IMG/VR virus record: IMGVR_UViG_3300031951_000081
Location: 22,942 to 86,941 of that record
Length of the DNA: 64,000 nucleotides
Source of the DNA: a virus
Strand: one strand, 5' to 3'
The translations under genes were made by a program, and so were the position numbers. Positions 55,704 to 64,000 of this stretch are shown here, in pieces. The notes beneath the pieces were generated by a model. That model made no database searches and was not told the origin of the DNA. It saw only the letters and a list, made by a program, of their open reading frames with translations. The first letter of the stretch is position 1; the number at the start of each line of letters is the position of its first letter.

Positions 55704-56423
55704 TTATTCATGTATTACAGTTTTCTTTTCTCTAACTGTAATGTATTCTGGATTGAGTGAATTCTGCGCAGCTAACTGACAAGCAATATCTACAATTTCA
55801 CGATGGGTATGCTCAGCGGTCTCTAGGGTAGAGGGCGGATAAGTAATACCATCTATGTAAGCATAGTTACCAAAAGATACTCTGTTTGGATACTTAACAT
55901 ATTCAACTGCTACTGAAGTTATATTTTGTGTACTGTATATATAAATAGATGACCCTGTATTATTAGAATTCTTTCCTATATTATATGGTATAAACTCTTT
56001 GGAATCTTTATTAAATGGGTCTCTTAGGGCTTCGTTTATGTCATCATGTTGTGTAAATTTAAGAGGAACTCTTAAAGTACAATCTGCATTAGTGACAATA
56101 GCGTAAGCATTTATTAGTTGTAAATAGGGTAGAGTCGTTGTTGTTAAATCTACTTCATAAACACCTGGAGAAACTACTGTAGGAGTTATGTAAGGTTGAA
56201 CTGGAAAATTAACAACTAAATTACCAAGATCATCAATTCTTTTTTGAAGAGTTTCAAACCCTGATCTTTTCATATTAGTTGTCCCCATTCTTTGTTTTAC
56301 AAAGATCAACTGAGCCTCATTTAACAAAAAGTCAATTTCAGCAGGATTGAAGTCAGGGTTAGCAAGTGAATCTATTCTATCTAAATTTAATTTAAATTGA
56401 TAATGTAGTTCTTGGATAGACAT
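55704..56423 (-). CDS. Head-tail adaptor / ring protein
   Basis: 239 aa, no UGA. The N-terminal helix pair (IQELHYQFKLNLDRIDS, FNPAEIDFLLNEAQLIFVKQR) is the helical pattern of podovirus adaptor proteins. The strand-rich middle (YLQLINAYAIVTN...LRVPLKF) and C-terminal helix (HTHREIVDIACQLAAQ) complete the fold. It lies two bases from the next gene upstream and is placed as in other crAss-like phages. Confidence 0.75.
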   Translation of the reverse strand: MSIQELHYQFKLNLDRIDSLANPDFNPAEIDFLLNEAQLIFVKQRMGTTNMKRSGFETLQKRIDDLGNLVVNFPVQPYITPTVVSPGVYEVDLTTTTLPYLQLINAYAIVTNADCTLRVPLKFTQHDDINEALRDPFNKDSKEFIPYNIGKNSNNTGSSIYIYSTQNITSVAVEYVKYPNRVSFGNYAYIDGITYPPSTLETAEHTHREIVDIACQLAAQNSLNPEYITVREKKTVIHE

Positions 56424-56425
56424 TA

Positions 56426-57406
56426 TTAAAGCTTAGCTTTTATCTGAGCCTTCAATTCGTCATACTCGTCTTTCTTCTTAGGGTTAAGCAAGAAGTCTAC
56501 TGCTTCTGAGTATTTATCTCCAATTACAAGAGTAGCACCACTCTCTCGTATCCAAGTCCAGATATCTTGTTTAGAGTAAACTAGCCTCACCTCTTGAGCT
56601 TGCTTTAACATATACATAACCTCAAACTTGGCCTTACCATCAGCAGTTTTAAGTAACGACATATAGTGGTTAAACTTATCTATGTTCTTGCCTGCGGGCG
56701 AGGTTGTTGCGTCAATATAGTCAAAGAGCAAATTGTGGATCTGTTCTGTAGATAGTTTAGTGCGGCTACTTGCAACATCAAGAAGCGCAATAAGTTTTTG
56801 TTTTACTGAATCTGTAAGATGTGAATCATGTAAAAAAGAGAACGCCTTAGTTTTAGCTTGCGTACGCTTATACTTGATTTCTTCAGATTCATTTTCAAGG
56901 GCAATATAATGAGTAGCTTTTGGCCACTTGTGTTCCCTCCATTCTTTTTCAGAGTTAGCAACTTTAGATGATGCGAGCATTACATAATAACCTATTTCAT
57001 CATCCATTTTAGAAAGATCTAAAACAGTTGTTCCATCTAGTAGTTGCCAAGATTTATTAAAGTAATAACCAAGGTCTGCGCCTGATCCTTTATAATCTTT
57101 AGGAGGGAGTGCGTTTGAAAAGAATCCTTTGGGCTTACCCCACTTCTTTTCTAGAAAAGTTTGAATAGTTATTTGTTCACCATTCTCGTCTTTTTCTACT
57201 TGTCCTGTTGCAGGATCTACTTTATAATTATATGATATATAGTTTGCAAGTCCTCCGATCTTTTGAGAAGGAAGGGCTACCAACGAATCAGTAGCCCTAC
57301 CAACTTTCGTCTTTTTCATTTTAAGACCTGAGGATGTTGAAACCCAGTCTGATATTCCCGTAGCTGTTTGACGAGGAATAGACATAATGAAGACTAATTT
57401 AGACAT
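56426..57406 (-). CDS. Conserved-type structural-region protein, 326 aa
   Basis: No family recognised. Soluble, Lys-rich, mixed fold; the N-terminal part has TATGISDWVSTSSGLKMKK and the C-terminal part is helical (EYDELKAQIKAKL). Starts at ATG 57406, with an alternative ATG at 57385 (MSIPRQ). Located between the small membrane proteins and the adaptor. All Trp codons are TGG. It may be a capsid-associated or assembly protein. Confidence 0.68.
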   Translation of the reverse strand: MSKLVFIMSIPRQTATGISDWVSTSSGLKMKKTKVGRATDSLVALPSQKIGGLANYISYNYKVDPATGQVEKDENGEQITIQTFLEKKWGKPKGFFSNALPPKDYKGSGADLGYYFNKSWQLLDGTTVLDLSKMDDEIGYYVMLASSKVANSEKEWREHKWPKATHYIALENESEEIKYKRTQAKTKAFSFLHDSHLTDSVKQKLIALLDVASSRTKLSTEQIHNLLFDYIDATTSPAGKNIDKFNHYMSLLKTADGKAKFEVMYMLKQAQEVRLVYSKQDIWTWIRESGATLVIGDKYSEAVDFLLNPKKKDEYDELKAQIKAKL

Positions 57407-57450
57407 AAATTTTCTTTCTTCTTATTTGCATTAAACAAAAAGTCTGCGTG

Positions 57451-57729
57451 CTATTCAGGACGCATATTAAGTAACTTTTTAGAAATGTATAATTTGTTAA
57501 TGAGTAACAACGTATTAAGAGCTGTTACAGCTATAGTTGCCGGTGACAATAATGTAGCAAGTTGAGCAGCGTTAGTAATAGTTACTAAGCCTCTAAAACA
57601 CGTCATCTCTTTACTACCCAACTTAAGTGCTTTTTGTACATTCGGTAATTTATTTTGTGACAAATAAACAGTAGCTATCATGCTACTCAGCACCACCAGC
57701 AGGTTTATTAAGGTTAGTGTTTGTTCCAT
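57451..57729 (-). CDS. Small membrane protein (holin candidate)
   Basis: 92 aa with two hydrophobic segments: LTLINLLVVLSSMIATVYL (residues ~5-23) and AAQLATLLSPATIAVTALNTLLLI (~54-77), and a basic C-terminal end. Such size and topology fit a holin or antiholin, but also other small phage membrane proteins. It overlaps the next small membrane gene by 47 bases in a different frame. Stop TAG. Confidence 0.62.
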   Translation of the reverse strand: MEQTLTLINLLVVLSSMIATVYLSQNKLPNVQKALKLGSKEMTCFRGLVTITNAAQLATLLSPATIAVTALNTLLLINKLYISKKLLNMRPE

Positions 57730-58021
57730 CTATATTTACATATTTAGCCAGTATTTTTTCAGCGTTCGCCATTATAAAATTTATAATTTTCATGGAAACA
57801 AGTCCCAATATAAATCCTATTCCGGAAGAAAACTGATTGTCTACAGATAAATAGTGCGACATTACTGGATGCAAATAGGCTGCTGTGGAAGCACCGCCTA
57901 TTATTAATAGAAGGGCTCTGGAGAAAGATAATCTAGTTTCATAAGTTAACGAAACAATTCCTCCAATAAGTCCTGCTACGAGGACGGACAACTTAATCCC
58001 AAGTTGTTCCTCTATATTCAT
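57683..58021 (-). CDS. Small membrane protein (holin candidate)
   Basis: 112 aa, with hydrophobic segments at residues ~11-27 (LSVLVAGLIGGIVSLTY), ~35-50 (ALLLIIGGASTAAYL) and ~64-85 (SSGIGFILGLVSMKIINFIMA), followed by a charged tail (NTNLNKPAGGAE). Its ATG shares one base with the capsid stop codon, so it is translationally coupled to the capsid gene. Three segments plus a short polar tail is a class I holin-like layout. No family assignment beyond that. Confidence 0.62.
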   Translation of the reverse strand: MNIEEQLGIKLSVLVAGLIGGIVSLTYETRLSFSRALLLIIGGASTAAYLHPVMSHYLSVDNQFSSGIGFILGLVSMKIINFIMANAEKILAKYVNIDGTNTNLNKPAGGAE

Positions 58022-59520
58022 TAGTTATCGTAATCTGTGATAAGCTCGCCGCAAGAAGTAACATCGCGGATGATTGCGCCCATTGTACCTTCGATGGCTA
58101 CAGTGTAACCAGCTTTAGCAGTTACAGCCATACCTTTGTTAGTGATCGGACCCATTGGGGTAACTGATCCAGGAACGTAGAAGTAACGGAAAGTGTCTTT
58201 AACTTTGAGCAGCTCAATATTCTTACCAAGACCTTTAGCTGTTTCTACACCACGACCTTCGATGTTGAGGAAAGTCATACGAGCAGAATCAATTGGAATG
58301 TTGGGGTACTGTGGGTGCATCTTCTTGCAGTAGCGAAGATCGTCGTAAAGTGGGTTGTGGATAAGACGGATGTCTATTCCCAGAGGACCAGTGTAACGAA
58401 CGAACTGCGCACCAAATGCCAGACCTGGAGTTGAGGAATTAGGATTGGATTCGCTACGGATGTAGTTAGAATCTACAGTCAAGAAACCGTTAGCAACAGC
58501 AGTGAGGGCATTGTGGAAAAGAAGTGATCCAAGCTGACCAGTCATAAGAGTGATACCGCGATTTGCTTCATCTGTACGACCGAAGAAGATGTTGAGCAGG
58601 AAGTCTTGGAGGAGGTTTACAGTCAAAGGACCGTTAACATACTGAACCCAAGAGTCTTTCAGCTGCTGGCGAATACCAGCGCCTGTCTTCTGCCAGTATC
58701 CATCAGGACCTGTCATAGTTGATTTCTCACCATAAACAAGTGCCCATTCCATGGATTTGTACAGCTCATCAACCATCATAGCTTCTGCGTAAGGCAGGAA
58801 CTTGTTTACAGTGGAAGAACGGCCATTGTAGTCAGTGGACATGAATTCAAAACCAAGACGACCTTGCTGGCGCCATGCTTTATCGGTAACATCAATTTTT
58901 TGACCGAAAGCACCAATCTGAGACTCAAGTTCAAAGATTGCTGGGTACTGCTGAGTACCAAACCACTGGTTCATTTCAGAAGGAACTGCAGTAGATACTT
59001 TGCACCACTCACGACCTGGGTTCAGGTATTGAGCATCAAGATATTTGGTTGGATCGTCGGTGATCAGTTTAAGAGTGTAGATAGTACCAGTACCATCGCT
59101 TACTTTGTCTACAACTTGTACATTGTAGTCATTGTCTTCAGGAACAAGGATATCTGGGTAAGCGTAGTAATCCAGATCAAGTTTAACACGGAACTGAGTG
59201 TTGTTGATACCTGGGGTAAGGTTAGAAGAAGATTCTACGTTTTCGATAACGCGAGCGCACTTGTATTCTGCACCCTGAAGACGCCAGCGAACGATCTCTG
59301 TTTCTACTTCAGTACCACCGTTAGTACCCATACCAACGAGATTAAGGAAAGGTTTTACTTTAAAAAACTGTGAGCCAGAAGAGTAGATCTTCATAAGTGC
59401 TCCGGGCAAGTAGTGCGGCTTACCAGTTTCGTAAGCGGCTGCCAAGTAATCGGAATCAATGAAGTTGCCTCCAAAGGAATCCCAATGTTTAATAATTAAG
59501 GAAGATTGAGGATTAGCCAT
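58021..59520 (-). CDS. Major capsid protein (HK97-fold, crAss-like)
   Basis: 499 aa, usual length for crAss-like capsid proteins. Codon use is more GC-rich than most of the window, as expected of the most abundant protein. Features: an N-terminal helix (NFIDSDYLAAAYETGK), a strand-rich E-loop region around residues 60-130 (GGTEVETEIVRWRL; NNTQFRVKLDLDYYAYP), and a long spine helix region (NLLQDFLLNIFFGRTDEANRG). It follows the acidic scaffold-like gene and portal, the canonical order. No UGA. Family assignment from gene order and fold pattern. Confidence 0.87.
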   Translation of the reverse strand: MANPQSSLIIKHWDSFGGNFIDSDYLAAAYETGKPHYLPGALMKIYSSGSQFFKVKPFLNLVGMGTNGGTEVETEIVRWRLQGAEYKCARVIENVESSSNLTPGINNTQFRVKLDLDYYAYPDILVPEDNDYNVQVVDKVSDGTGTIYTLKLITDDPTKYLDAQYLNPGREWCKVSTAVPSEMNQWFGTQQYPAIFELESQIGAFGQKIDVTDKAWRQQGRLGFEFMSTDYNGRSSTVNKFLPYAEAMMVDELYKSMEWALVYGEKSTMTGPDGYWQKTGAGIRQQLKDSWVQYVNGPLTVNLLQDFLLNIFFGRTDEANRGITLMTGQLGSLLFHNALTAVANGFLTVDSNYIRSESNPNSSTPGLAFGAQFVRYTGPLGIDIRLIHNPLYDDLRYCKKMHPQYPNIPIDSARMTFLNIEGRGVETAKGLGKNIELLKVKDTFRYFYVPGSVTPMGPITNKGMAVTAKAGYTVAIEGTMGAIIRDVTSCGELITDYDN

Positions 59521-59528
59521 AAATTAAT

Positions 59529-60566
59529 TTACATAGACTGATTAAATACATCCCAGTCAAAGTCTTTTGAAGACTGTGGACGCGTAGAAGATTTCTGAAC
59601 TTGTTTAGGATCTATTGCTTTAGACAATAGTGTTTGGAATTGTTGTGTTGCTTTTGTTTTAACCCTTTTTTCAAGGCGGTCTGAAGAAAAACCAGACGAA
59701 GGATCATACTCTAAAAGCAGGTCAGCAAGCTGAGCTTGATGTTCTGGATTTTGCAATATAGAGTTTATGGCATAATTAAAACCAGTAGTAACTCCTTCTT
59801 GCGTATTAACGGGTTCAAAAAAGAACGCCTTTATTTTATTTCTTCTTTGTGGATGAATAGTTTGTGAAGACTCTATTGCAGAATGAAGAGCTTGAGTTTT
59901 TTGCTCCATCATTTGTCTTTGACGTTCCTGCTGAATCTTAGCTTCTTGAATCATACCATACTTCTTTTGTTCTTGTAAGGAAAGAAGTTCTCTATAAGAC
60001 TCAGCAGCTTCAGAAGCTAATTCGTCTTCATCTTCTGCTATTCTTGAAACTATTTTATTTATCTTTTCATCCGGATAATTAGATGTCTCTCTCAATGCTA
60101 AATACACAGCTCTTCTTTGTCCTTCTGTGGTTGATATATCAACAGTTGCAAGAGGGTCTTGATTATAAAGATTCATAAAGTCAACTACAGAATTTCCACC
60201 ATTAGCTACATATTCTAACACAGGTTTAAAATCATCTGGAAGACTATTAAAGATTGTCTCTAGTGCTTCTTGTTGACGCTTTTGTTTTGTGTATTGAAAT
60301 ACTTGCTGAAGTTGATCTGGTGTACCTTTAAAATCAAACTCTTCAGGAATATCTACAAGTTCATTTTGCTGTAAAAAATCTATGTAAGCTTGTAGCTTAT
60401 CATCTACTTCTTCAGATGTTTCTTGTGGAGGTTCCGAAGGGGACTGGGGCTCTTCATTAACTGGAGTTTCTTCGTTTTCCTGTTCTATTTCAGTAGGTTC
60501 TTCAGTAGTTTGTGCTTTAGCATCTCCAAACATTGAGGAGAAAAAGTCATCGTTTTCGTTTATCAT
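59529..60566 (-). CDS. Scaffold-like capsid assembly protein
   Basis: 345 aa. The first ~60 residues are Glu/Pro-rich and disordered (EEPTEIEQENEETPVNEEP). The middle is helical and charged, with a coiled coil at ~195-240 (LLSLQEQKKYGMIQEAKIQQ) and the C terminus is basic and ends in KDFDWDVFNQSM. Position between portal and capsid gene plus the composition point to a scaffold that is lost or cleaved during head maturation. No UGA. Confidence 0.75.
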   Translation of the reverse strand: MINENDDFFSSMFGDAKAQTTEEPTEIEQENEETPVNEEPQSPSEPPQETSEEVDDKLQAYIDFLQQNELVDIPEEFDFKGTPDQLQQVFQYTKQKRQQEALETIFNSLPDDFKPVLEYVANGGNSVVDFMNLYNQDPLATVDISTTEGQRRAVYLALRETSNYPDEKINKIVSRIAEDEDELASEAAESYRELLSLQEQKKYGMIQEAKIQQERQRQMMEQKTQALHSAIESSQTIHPQRRNKIKAFFFEPVNTQEGVTTGFNYAINSILQNPEHQAQLADLLLEYDPSSGFSSDRLEKRVKTKATQQFQTLLSKAIDPKQVQKSSTRPQSSKDFDWDVFNQSM

Positions 60567-60640
60567 GTAAAATTACTATGTTTATTATTGTGCAACAAAA
60601 GACTTAGTTAAAAATCGTTTTTATTTATATAGCCAAGTTA

Positions 60641-63061
60641 CTATTTAGATGATTTTCTAGCTTTTATTTTAAGGTCTTTTTCTTTTAGATCTGATTCTTT
60701 TTCAAATTTCTTTTCAGCTAAATCAAGCTCTCTTTCACGTAGATTTTGATCCGAAATAAATTTCTGTATCTCGAGTGGATCAGGAATACCGTTATTATCT
60801 ATATCAATATCCTTTTGGAATTTAAATACTTCTATCTGAGCTAAACGTTCTTTATGTTCAAAGAGCCTATCTTGCATCATTATATCAAACTGTTGTTGAG
60901 CTTGTTGCTGCTGTTGGGCTGCTTCTATTTGCTGCTGTTGAGATTGTTGTTCCCGTTTAAAGGTTTCTTCTTCAGACTGCCTGATAGCTGCTTTAAGTTC
61001 GGCAGAAGAATTCGCTTCGTAAAGAGTAATAAGATCAGAGAATGTAGCGCGATTTGTATTAAGTAGGCCATCAGATATACTTTTAAGGGCTGAGAACATT
61101 TCGTATTCTTTGCCAGAATCTGTAAGGAAAACACCTAGGTCGCAATTAGAAACATCTTCTGGAGAAAGTTCAAGTGTAGAAAGAGACATATCATCTAACA
61201 CGTACTGCTTAATAACTGACTTACCTTTCCAAACGTGCTGAGCAACATGGATAAGAGCAGTTAATGCTTTTTCCCACATCTTAGCGTGGCTTTGAAAGTA
61301 TATCTCAGTAATAAGAGCTGACATTTGTATGTTACTCTGAGCATTTGATACAGCTTCAGTTGGAGTAGTTTGTCCTTCTCTTTGTCTAGATACACCGGCT
61401 ACTTCAGAGATTTGGTTATCAAGAGCTGCAAGTATATTAATGTAATTCATTATATACTGCATATTTGACATATCTGTTTCTGAAGCTATCTTACCTCTTT
61501 GAGCTTGTCCTGGTTCATCCGCATTTGCAAGGGGGTTGAATATATCAAGGTTCATTTCCTTAAGGTAATATAGTGTTTTCTCTATACCAATTTTTGGATC
61601 TACCATAGATACATCAAAGTGGAATACCTTACCTTGATCTTGAGCAATGAGCTTTTTAAGCTTATGCATTACTATAAAGTAAAGATACTGAAAAGGTTTC
61701 ATCCTATCCATCAAGGAAACAGACTCAGCATTTGTAGCATTATAAACTATGCCATGATATCCTAAGGAAACATCATAAGGATCGTCCATAGATCTAAACT
61801 GAACTTCTTTAGGACCAACCATAGTGTAAATATCGTGACCTATTTTAGTAGCAGTCCATACTTCTGGAATATAATCCCAATTAAGTTTATACACAGAATC
61901 TTCTAATTTCCAAATGTAGTACTCAGTCTTTACACCATATCTACCACGAACTATTTCTTTGGTAAACTCAGTTGGGATTTCGAAATCCTCAGAAACAATA
62001 GTAGTTTCTTCTTCACCATACTCATTAAACATAGTAAGAAATCCTACTTTTCTTTGGGATACCCATTCAACGTGTGATACGCGCACGTCCGTGTGTGAGC
62101 TTTTCCCATAAGATCCTTGGGTAGTTGTATAAGTATCGTGATAGACTGGATCATAAGGAAGATTACCATACTTGGCGTTTTGCTCCATTGAGAATTCTCT
62201 AAGTGCATTTGTATCACCAAAAGCAGTATCTATCTTCTCAATATCTTCTTGAGATAAATACTTTCCATAACGATCTAGTACCTCTGCTTGAGTCATAAAT
62301 GTAGTATAACCGGCGTAAAGAGATTTTTGAATCCACTTTGTTTCTCCACTCTTATGATAGAAAAATCCTAGTGGATTAATAACTTCAATATGTGGTTCAT
62401 CTCCATTAGTACCTACATAAACTACTTCTTCTCCAGATATAAGGGCATGCTTAAAAGCATCGGTCTTAATATCTTTTATATCCATTTTACGATAAAGATA
62501 CTGAAGAATATTTTGAGCAAGTATCTCCCTTCTTTCACGATAAGAATACCTCATATATTTATCAAGATCTTTTGGATTAATAATATGCTCTTGATGAACT
62601 TCTAAGAGCTCTGGGGAATAAATATCTGAGAGAGAAGAGATTGTTTGTTTTATTACAGAATCAATATAATTACGAAGCATTGCGTCTCTTTGCGAGAGCT
62701 TTGAACGAACTCCTTCTGCGTTTACTAATATTGTCCTAAAGTTAAAGGGCCTTTTAGATTCATCAGAAAGAAGTATTTGTATTTTATTATAAGTCTTATT
62801 GTAGGGTTGTATAGCATCCTTAAATTGACCTACATCAAGTCCTAATGGGTTACACTCTCTTTCAAAATCAAACTGGTTTAGTTGATTATTGTAAAGTTGG
62901 TAATTTGATAATTTTCTTTGGTAGGAAGAGTTATACTTATTCACAACTCCTTCATCTTGAGGAGAATATGACAGTATAGAATCTACCACATCCTTTGCCC
63001 ACTTAAAGTTACTAGAAGCTTTACGTGAATAAGGAAGGCGTTGTTTTGGGAAGTTGTACAT
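60641..63061 (-). CDS. Portal protein
   Basis: 806 aa, typical crAss-like portal length, TAG stop. After a basic N terminus there is a crown/wing-like region (YVGTNGDEPHIEVINPLGFFYH), then the stem helices (SEVAGVSRQREGQTTPTEAVSNA is of the portal tunnel-loop type near residues 545-570). A long Gln-rich helical C terminus (residues ~700-735) probably forms the barrel, ending in a charged coil. ATG 63061 lies inside the end of the terminase gene (41-base overlap). No UGA. Confidence 0.88.
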   Translation of the reverse strand: MYNFPKQRLPYSRKASSNFKWAKDVVDSILSYSPQDEGVVNKYNSSYQRKLSNYQLYNNQLNQFDFERECNPLGLDVGQFKDAIQPYNKTYNKIQILLSDESKRPFNFRTILVNAEGVRSKLSQRDAMLRNYIDSVIKQTISSLSDIYSPELLEVHQEHIINPKDLDKYMRYSYRERREILAQNILQYLYRKMDIKDIKTDAFKHALISGEEVVYVGTNGDEPHIEVINPLGFFYHKSGETKWIQKSLYAGYTTFMTQAEVLDRYGKYLSQEDIEKIDTAFGDTNALREFSMEQNAKYGNLPYDPVYHDTYTTTQGSYGKSSHTDVRVSHVEWVSQRKVGFLTMFNEYGEEETTIVSEDFEIPTEFTKEIVRGRYGVKTEYYIWKLEDSVYKLNWDYIPEVWTATKIGHDIYTMVGPKEVQFRSMDDPYDVSLGYHGIVYNATNAESVSLMDRMKPFQYLYFIVMHKLKKLIAQDQGKVFHFDVSMVDPKIGIEKTLYYLKEMNLDIFNPLANADEPGQAQRGKIASETDMSNMQYIMNYINILAALDNQISEVAGVSRQREGQTTPTEAVSNAQSNIQMSALITEIYFQSHAKMWEKALTALIHVAQHVWKGKSVIKQYVLDDMSLSTLELSPEDVSNCDLGVFLTDSGKEYEMFSALKSISDGLLNTNRATFSDLITLYEANSSAELKAAIRQSEEETFKREQQSQQQQIEAAQQQQQAQQQFDIMMQDRLFEHKERLAQIEVFKFQKDIDIDNNGIPDPLEIQKFISDQNLRERELDLAEKKFEKESDLKEKDLKIKARKSSK

Positions 63062-64000
63062 TGAATAGTCTGGTGTTGTTTACAAATAACCTATCAAAGT
63101 CCTTCTCAAATTGAGAAAGCTCCTTATCGGTTATGGATTTTTTGCGACTAAGATTGGATATTTCTTCTAGACCTAAAACACATCCTATTAACGAAGATAC
63201 CCTATCAAAGTTGCCATCGAGGTTATAAGAGATTAATTCTTGTAATAATCCTATATCGGGTATTACATCTAAATTGCGTCTATTATCTCCTCTTTCTTCT
63301 AAGAGGAAAGAACGAACATATTGAAGTGCTTCTCATTTAACTTTATCGTTTGATAAGGGGTAACCATAAATAATCTGGGGCCCTGTATCATAAGAAGCTT
63401 TTTTATTAAAAATAGTAACTGGTTGTCTAGCCAAAAGATCTAGACGGCGTATTTTATCAAAGTAATCTTTTACGTTACCTACGTTATTCTCAAAGTATAT
63501 TTTAGCATTACCATAAAACAAGGAGAGTTTGTATAACGTCTCATTAACTTGATTTTTACCTAGGTAAGGTCTACCTATATATGTAGCAACTATTTCTGAA
63601 TATCCAACAGTGGAAGGATACTTGTTAGTCTTCATAACATAGACGGCAGCTAAAGATCCACCAGTTGAAGTATCATCTTTATAAGGGTCACAACCTATTA
63701 TATAAGCTCCTTCTGGAACATGATCATCTACTAGTTTTGGGAATTCGTATATCATAACCGCTCCTTCTACATCATCTCCTTCGTAAGGAAATCTTGTTAT
63801 AGCAGTTAGTTTAGTATTTATTTCGTAATTAACTCCATTATAAACTTTAGCGGCGGGATCAAAAAACAGAGTCACTTTATTAGAGTAATCCTCCATCTTT
63901 TGAGATTGCACTTCTGAAAGACGTCTTCTAAGTTCTGCTGTTGGGAATATATTAGCAGTCTTGGTTAAGAACATTTCTGAAGGAACTATTGGACGATATT
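63021..64000 (-). CDS. Large terminase subunit, C-terminal nuclease part (truncated by the window edge)
   Basis: Only the C-terminal ~326 residues are visible; the ATPase domain lies beyond 64000. The RNase-H-like nuclease domain is seen as YIIGCDPYKDDTSTGG (first catalytic Asp) followed by YFENNVGNVKDYFD (second acidic residue). Terminase packages phage DNA into the head. One UGA at 63333-63335 is Trp (DKVKWEALQYVRSF), with 104 further codons to TAA at 63021-63023. The last ~40 bases overlap the portal start. It is the first gene of the visible late cluster. Confidence 0.9.

Noticed and set aside
1-64000. CRISPR arrays, insertion sequences, integrase or attachment sites, diversity-generating retroelement.
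   Set aside because: No regular spaced repeats, no transposase or recombinase, and no reverse transcriptase were seen in any frame. The fibre repeats are diverged coding modules rather than template/variable repeats.

Overview
This window looks like the inner ~60% of a crAss-like phage genome (order Crassvirales, podoviruses of Bacteroidota). The assignment rests on gene content and order: large terminase, portal, acidic scaffold-like protein, HK97-type capsid protein, connector/ring proteins and fibres, followed by three giant proteins of which the largest ends in a DxDxD RNA-polymerase motif. These run on the minus strand and meet a plus-strand replication/recombination cluster. The DNA is AT-rich, start sites mostly lack Shine-Dalgarno signals (as in Bacteroidota), and stop-to-start overlaps are common.

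The window does not use the standard genetic code. UGA is read as Trp (translation table 4) and genes end in TAA or TAG. Seventeen in-frame UGA codons interrupt otherwise continuous plus-strand genes and twelve interrupt minus-strand genes. Where the family is recognisable (GIY-YIG, primase, DUF1064-type nuclease, RecB-like exonuclease, terminase) the UGA sits at plausible Trp positions. Gene ends below are given in table 4, so several genes are merged compared with a standard-code annotation. TGG is also used for Trp. No tRNA gene, including a Trp-tRNA(UCA), was found here.

Layout. 1-7790, plus strand (early, replication/recombination): GIY-YIG homing endonuclease interrupting a Sak4/RecA-like ATPase, an ssDNA-binding-protein candidate, a terminator, a small protein, DnaG-like primase, a small membrane protein, uracil-DNA glycosylase, a possible ATP-grasp protein, a PD-(D/E)XK endonuclease, a RecB/Cas4-like exonuclease, two unknowns, a terminator, and a Cys-cluster protein. 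7791-7845: bidirectional terminator. 7853-31172, minus strand: three giant virion proteins (2014, 1329 and 4431 aa). Between them they carry an RNA-polymerase active-site motif, an SF1-like helicase, two HExxH zincin motifs, a nucleotidyltransferase motif, a PD-(D/E)XK motif and a DUF4326-like domain, so they are probably packaged and injected with the genome. 31188-42635: cargo-type protein, virion lysin, long tail protein and connector proteins. 42598-46339: ring protein, DUF5675 protein and a cysteine-rich tail cluster. 46361-54266: fibre genes. 54329-64000: an abundant virion protein, adaptor, unknown, two small membrane proteins, capsid protein, scaffold, portal and terminase (cut by the window edge).

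No stretch over 300 bases lacks a gene. The largest gap (7084-7184) holds a terminator.

The most notable signals are: (i) UGA-Trp codons dense in the early genes but about one per late gene, often near the 5' end of the giant genes; (ii) four early gene ends where a UGA sits exactly where a stop would be expected (three ATGA overlaps and one 7-nt gap); and (iii) the domain composition of the giant proteins. Early and late are inferred from gene content, not from expression data.
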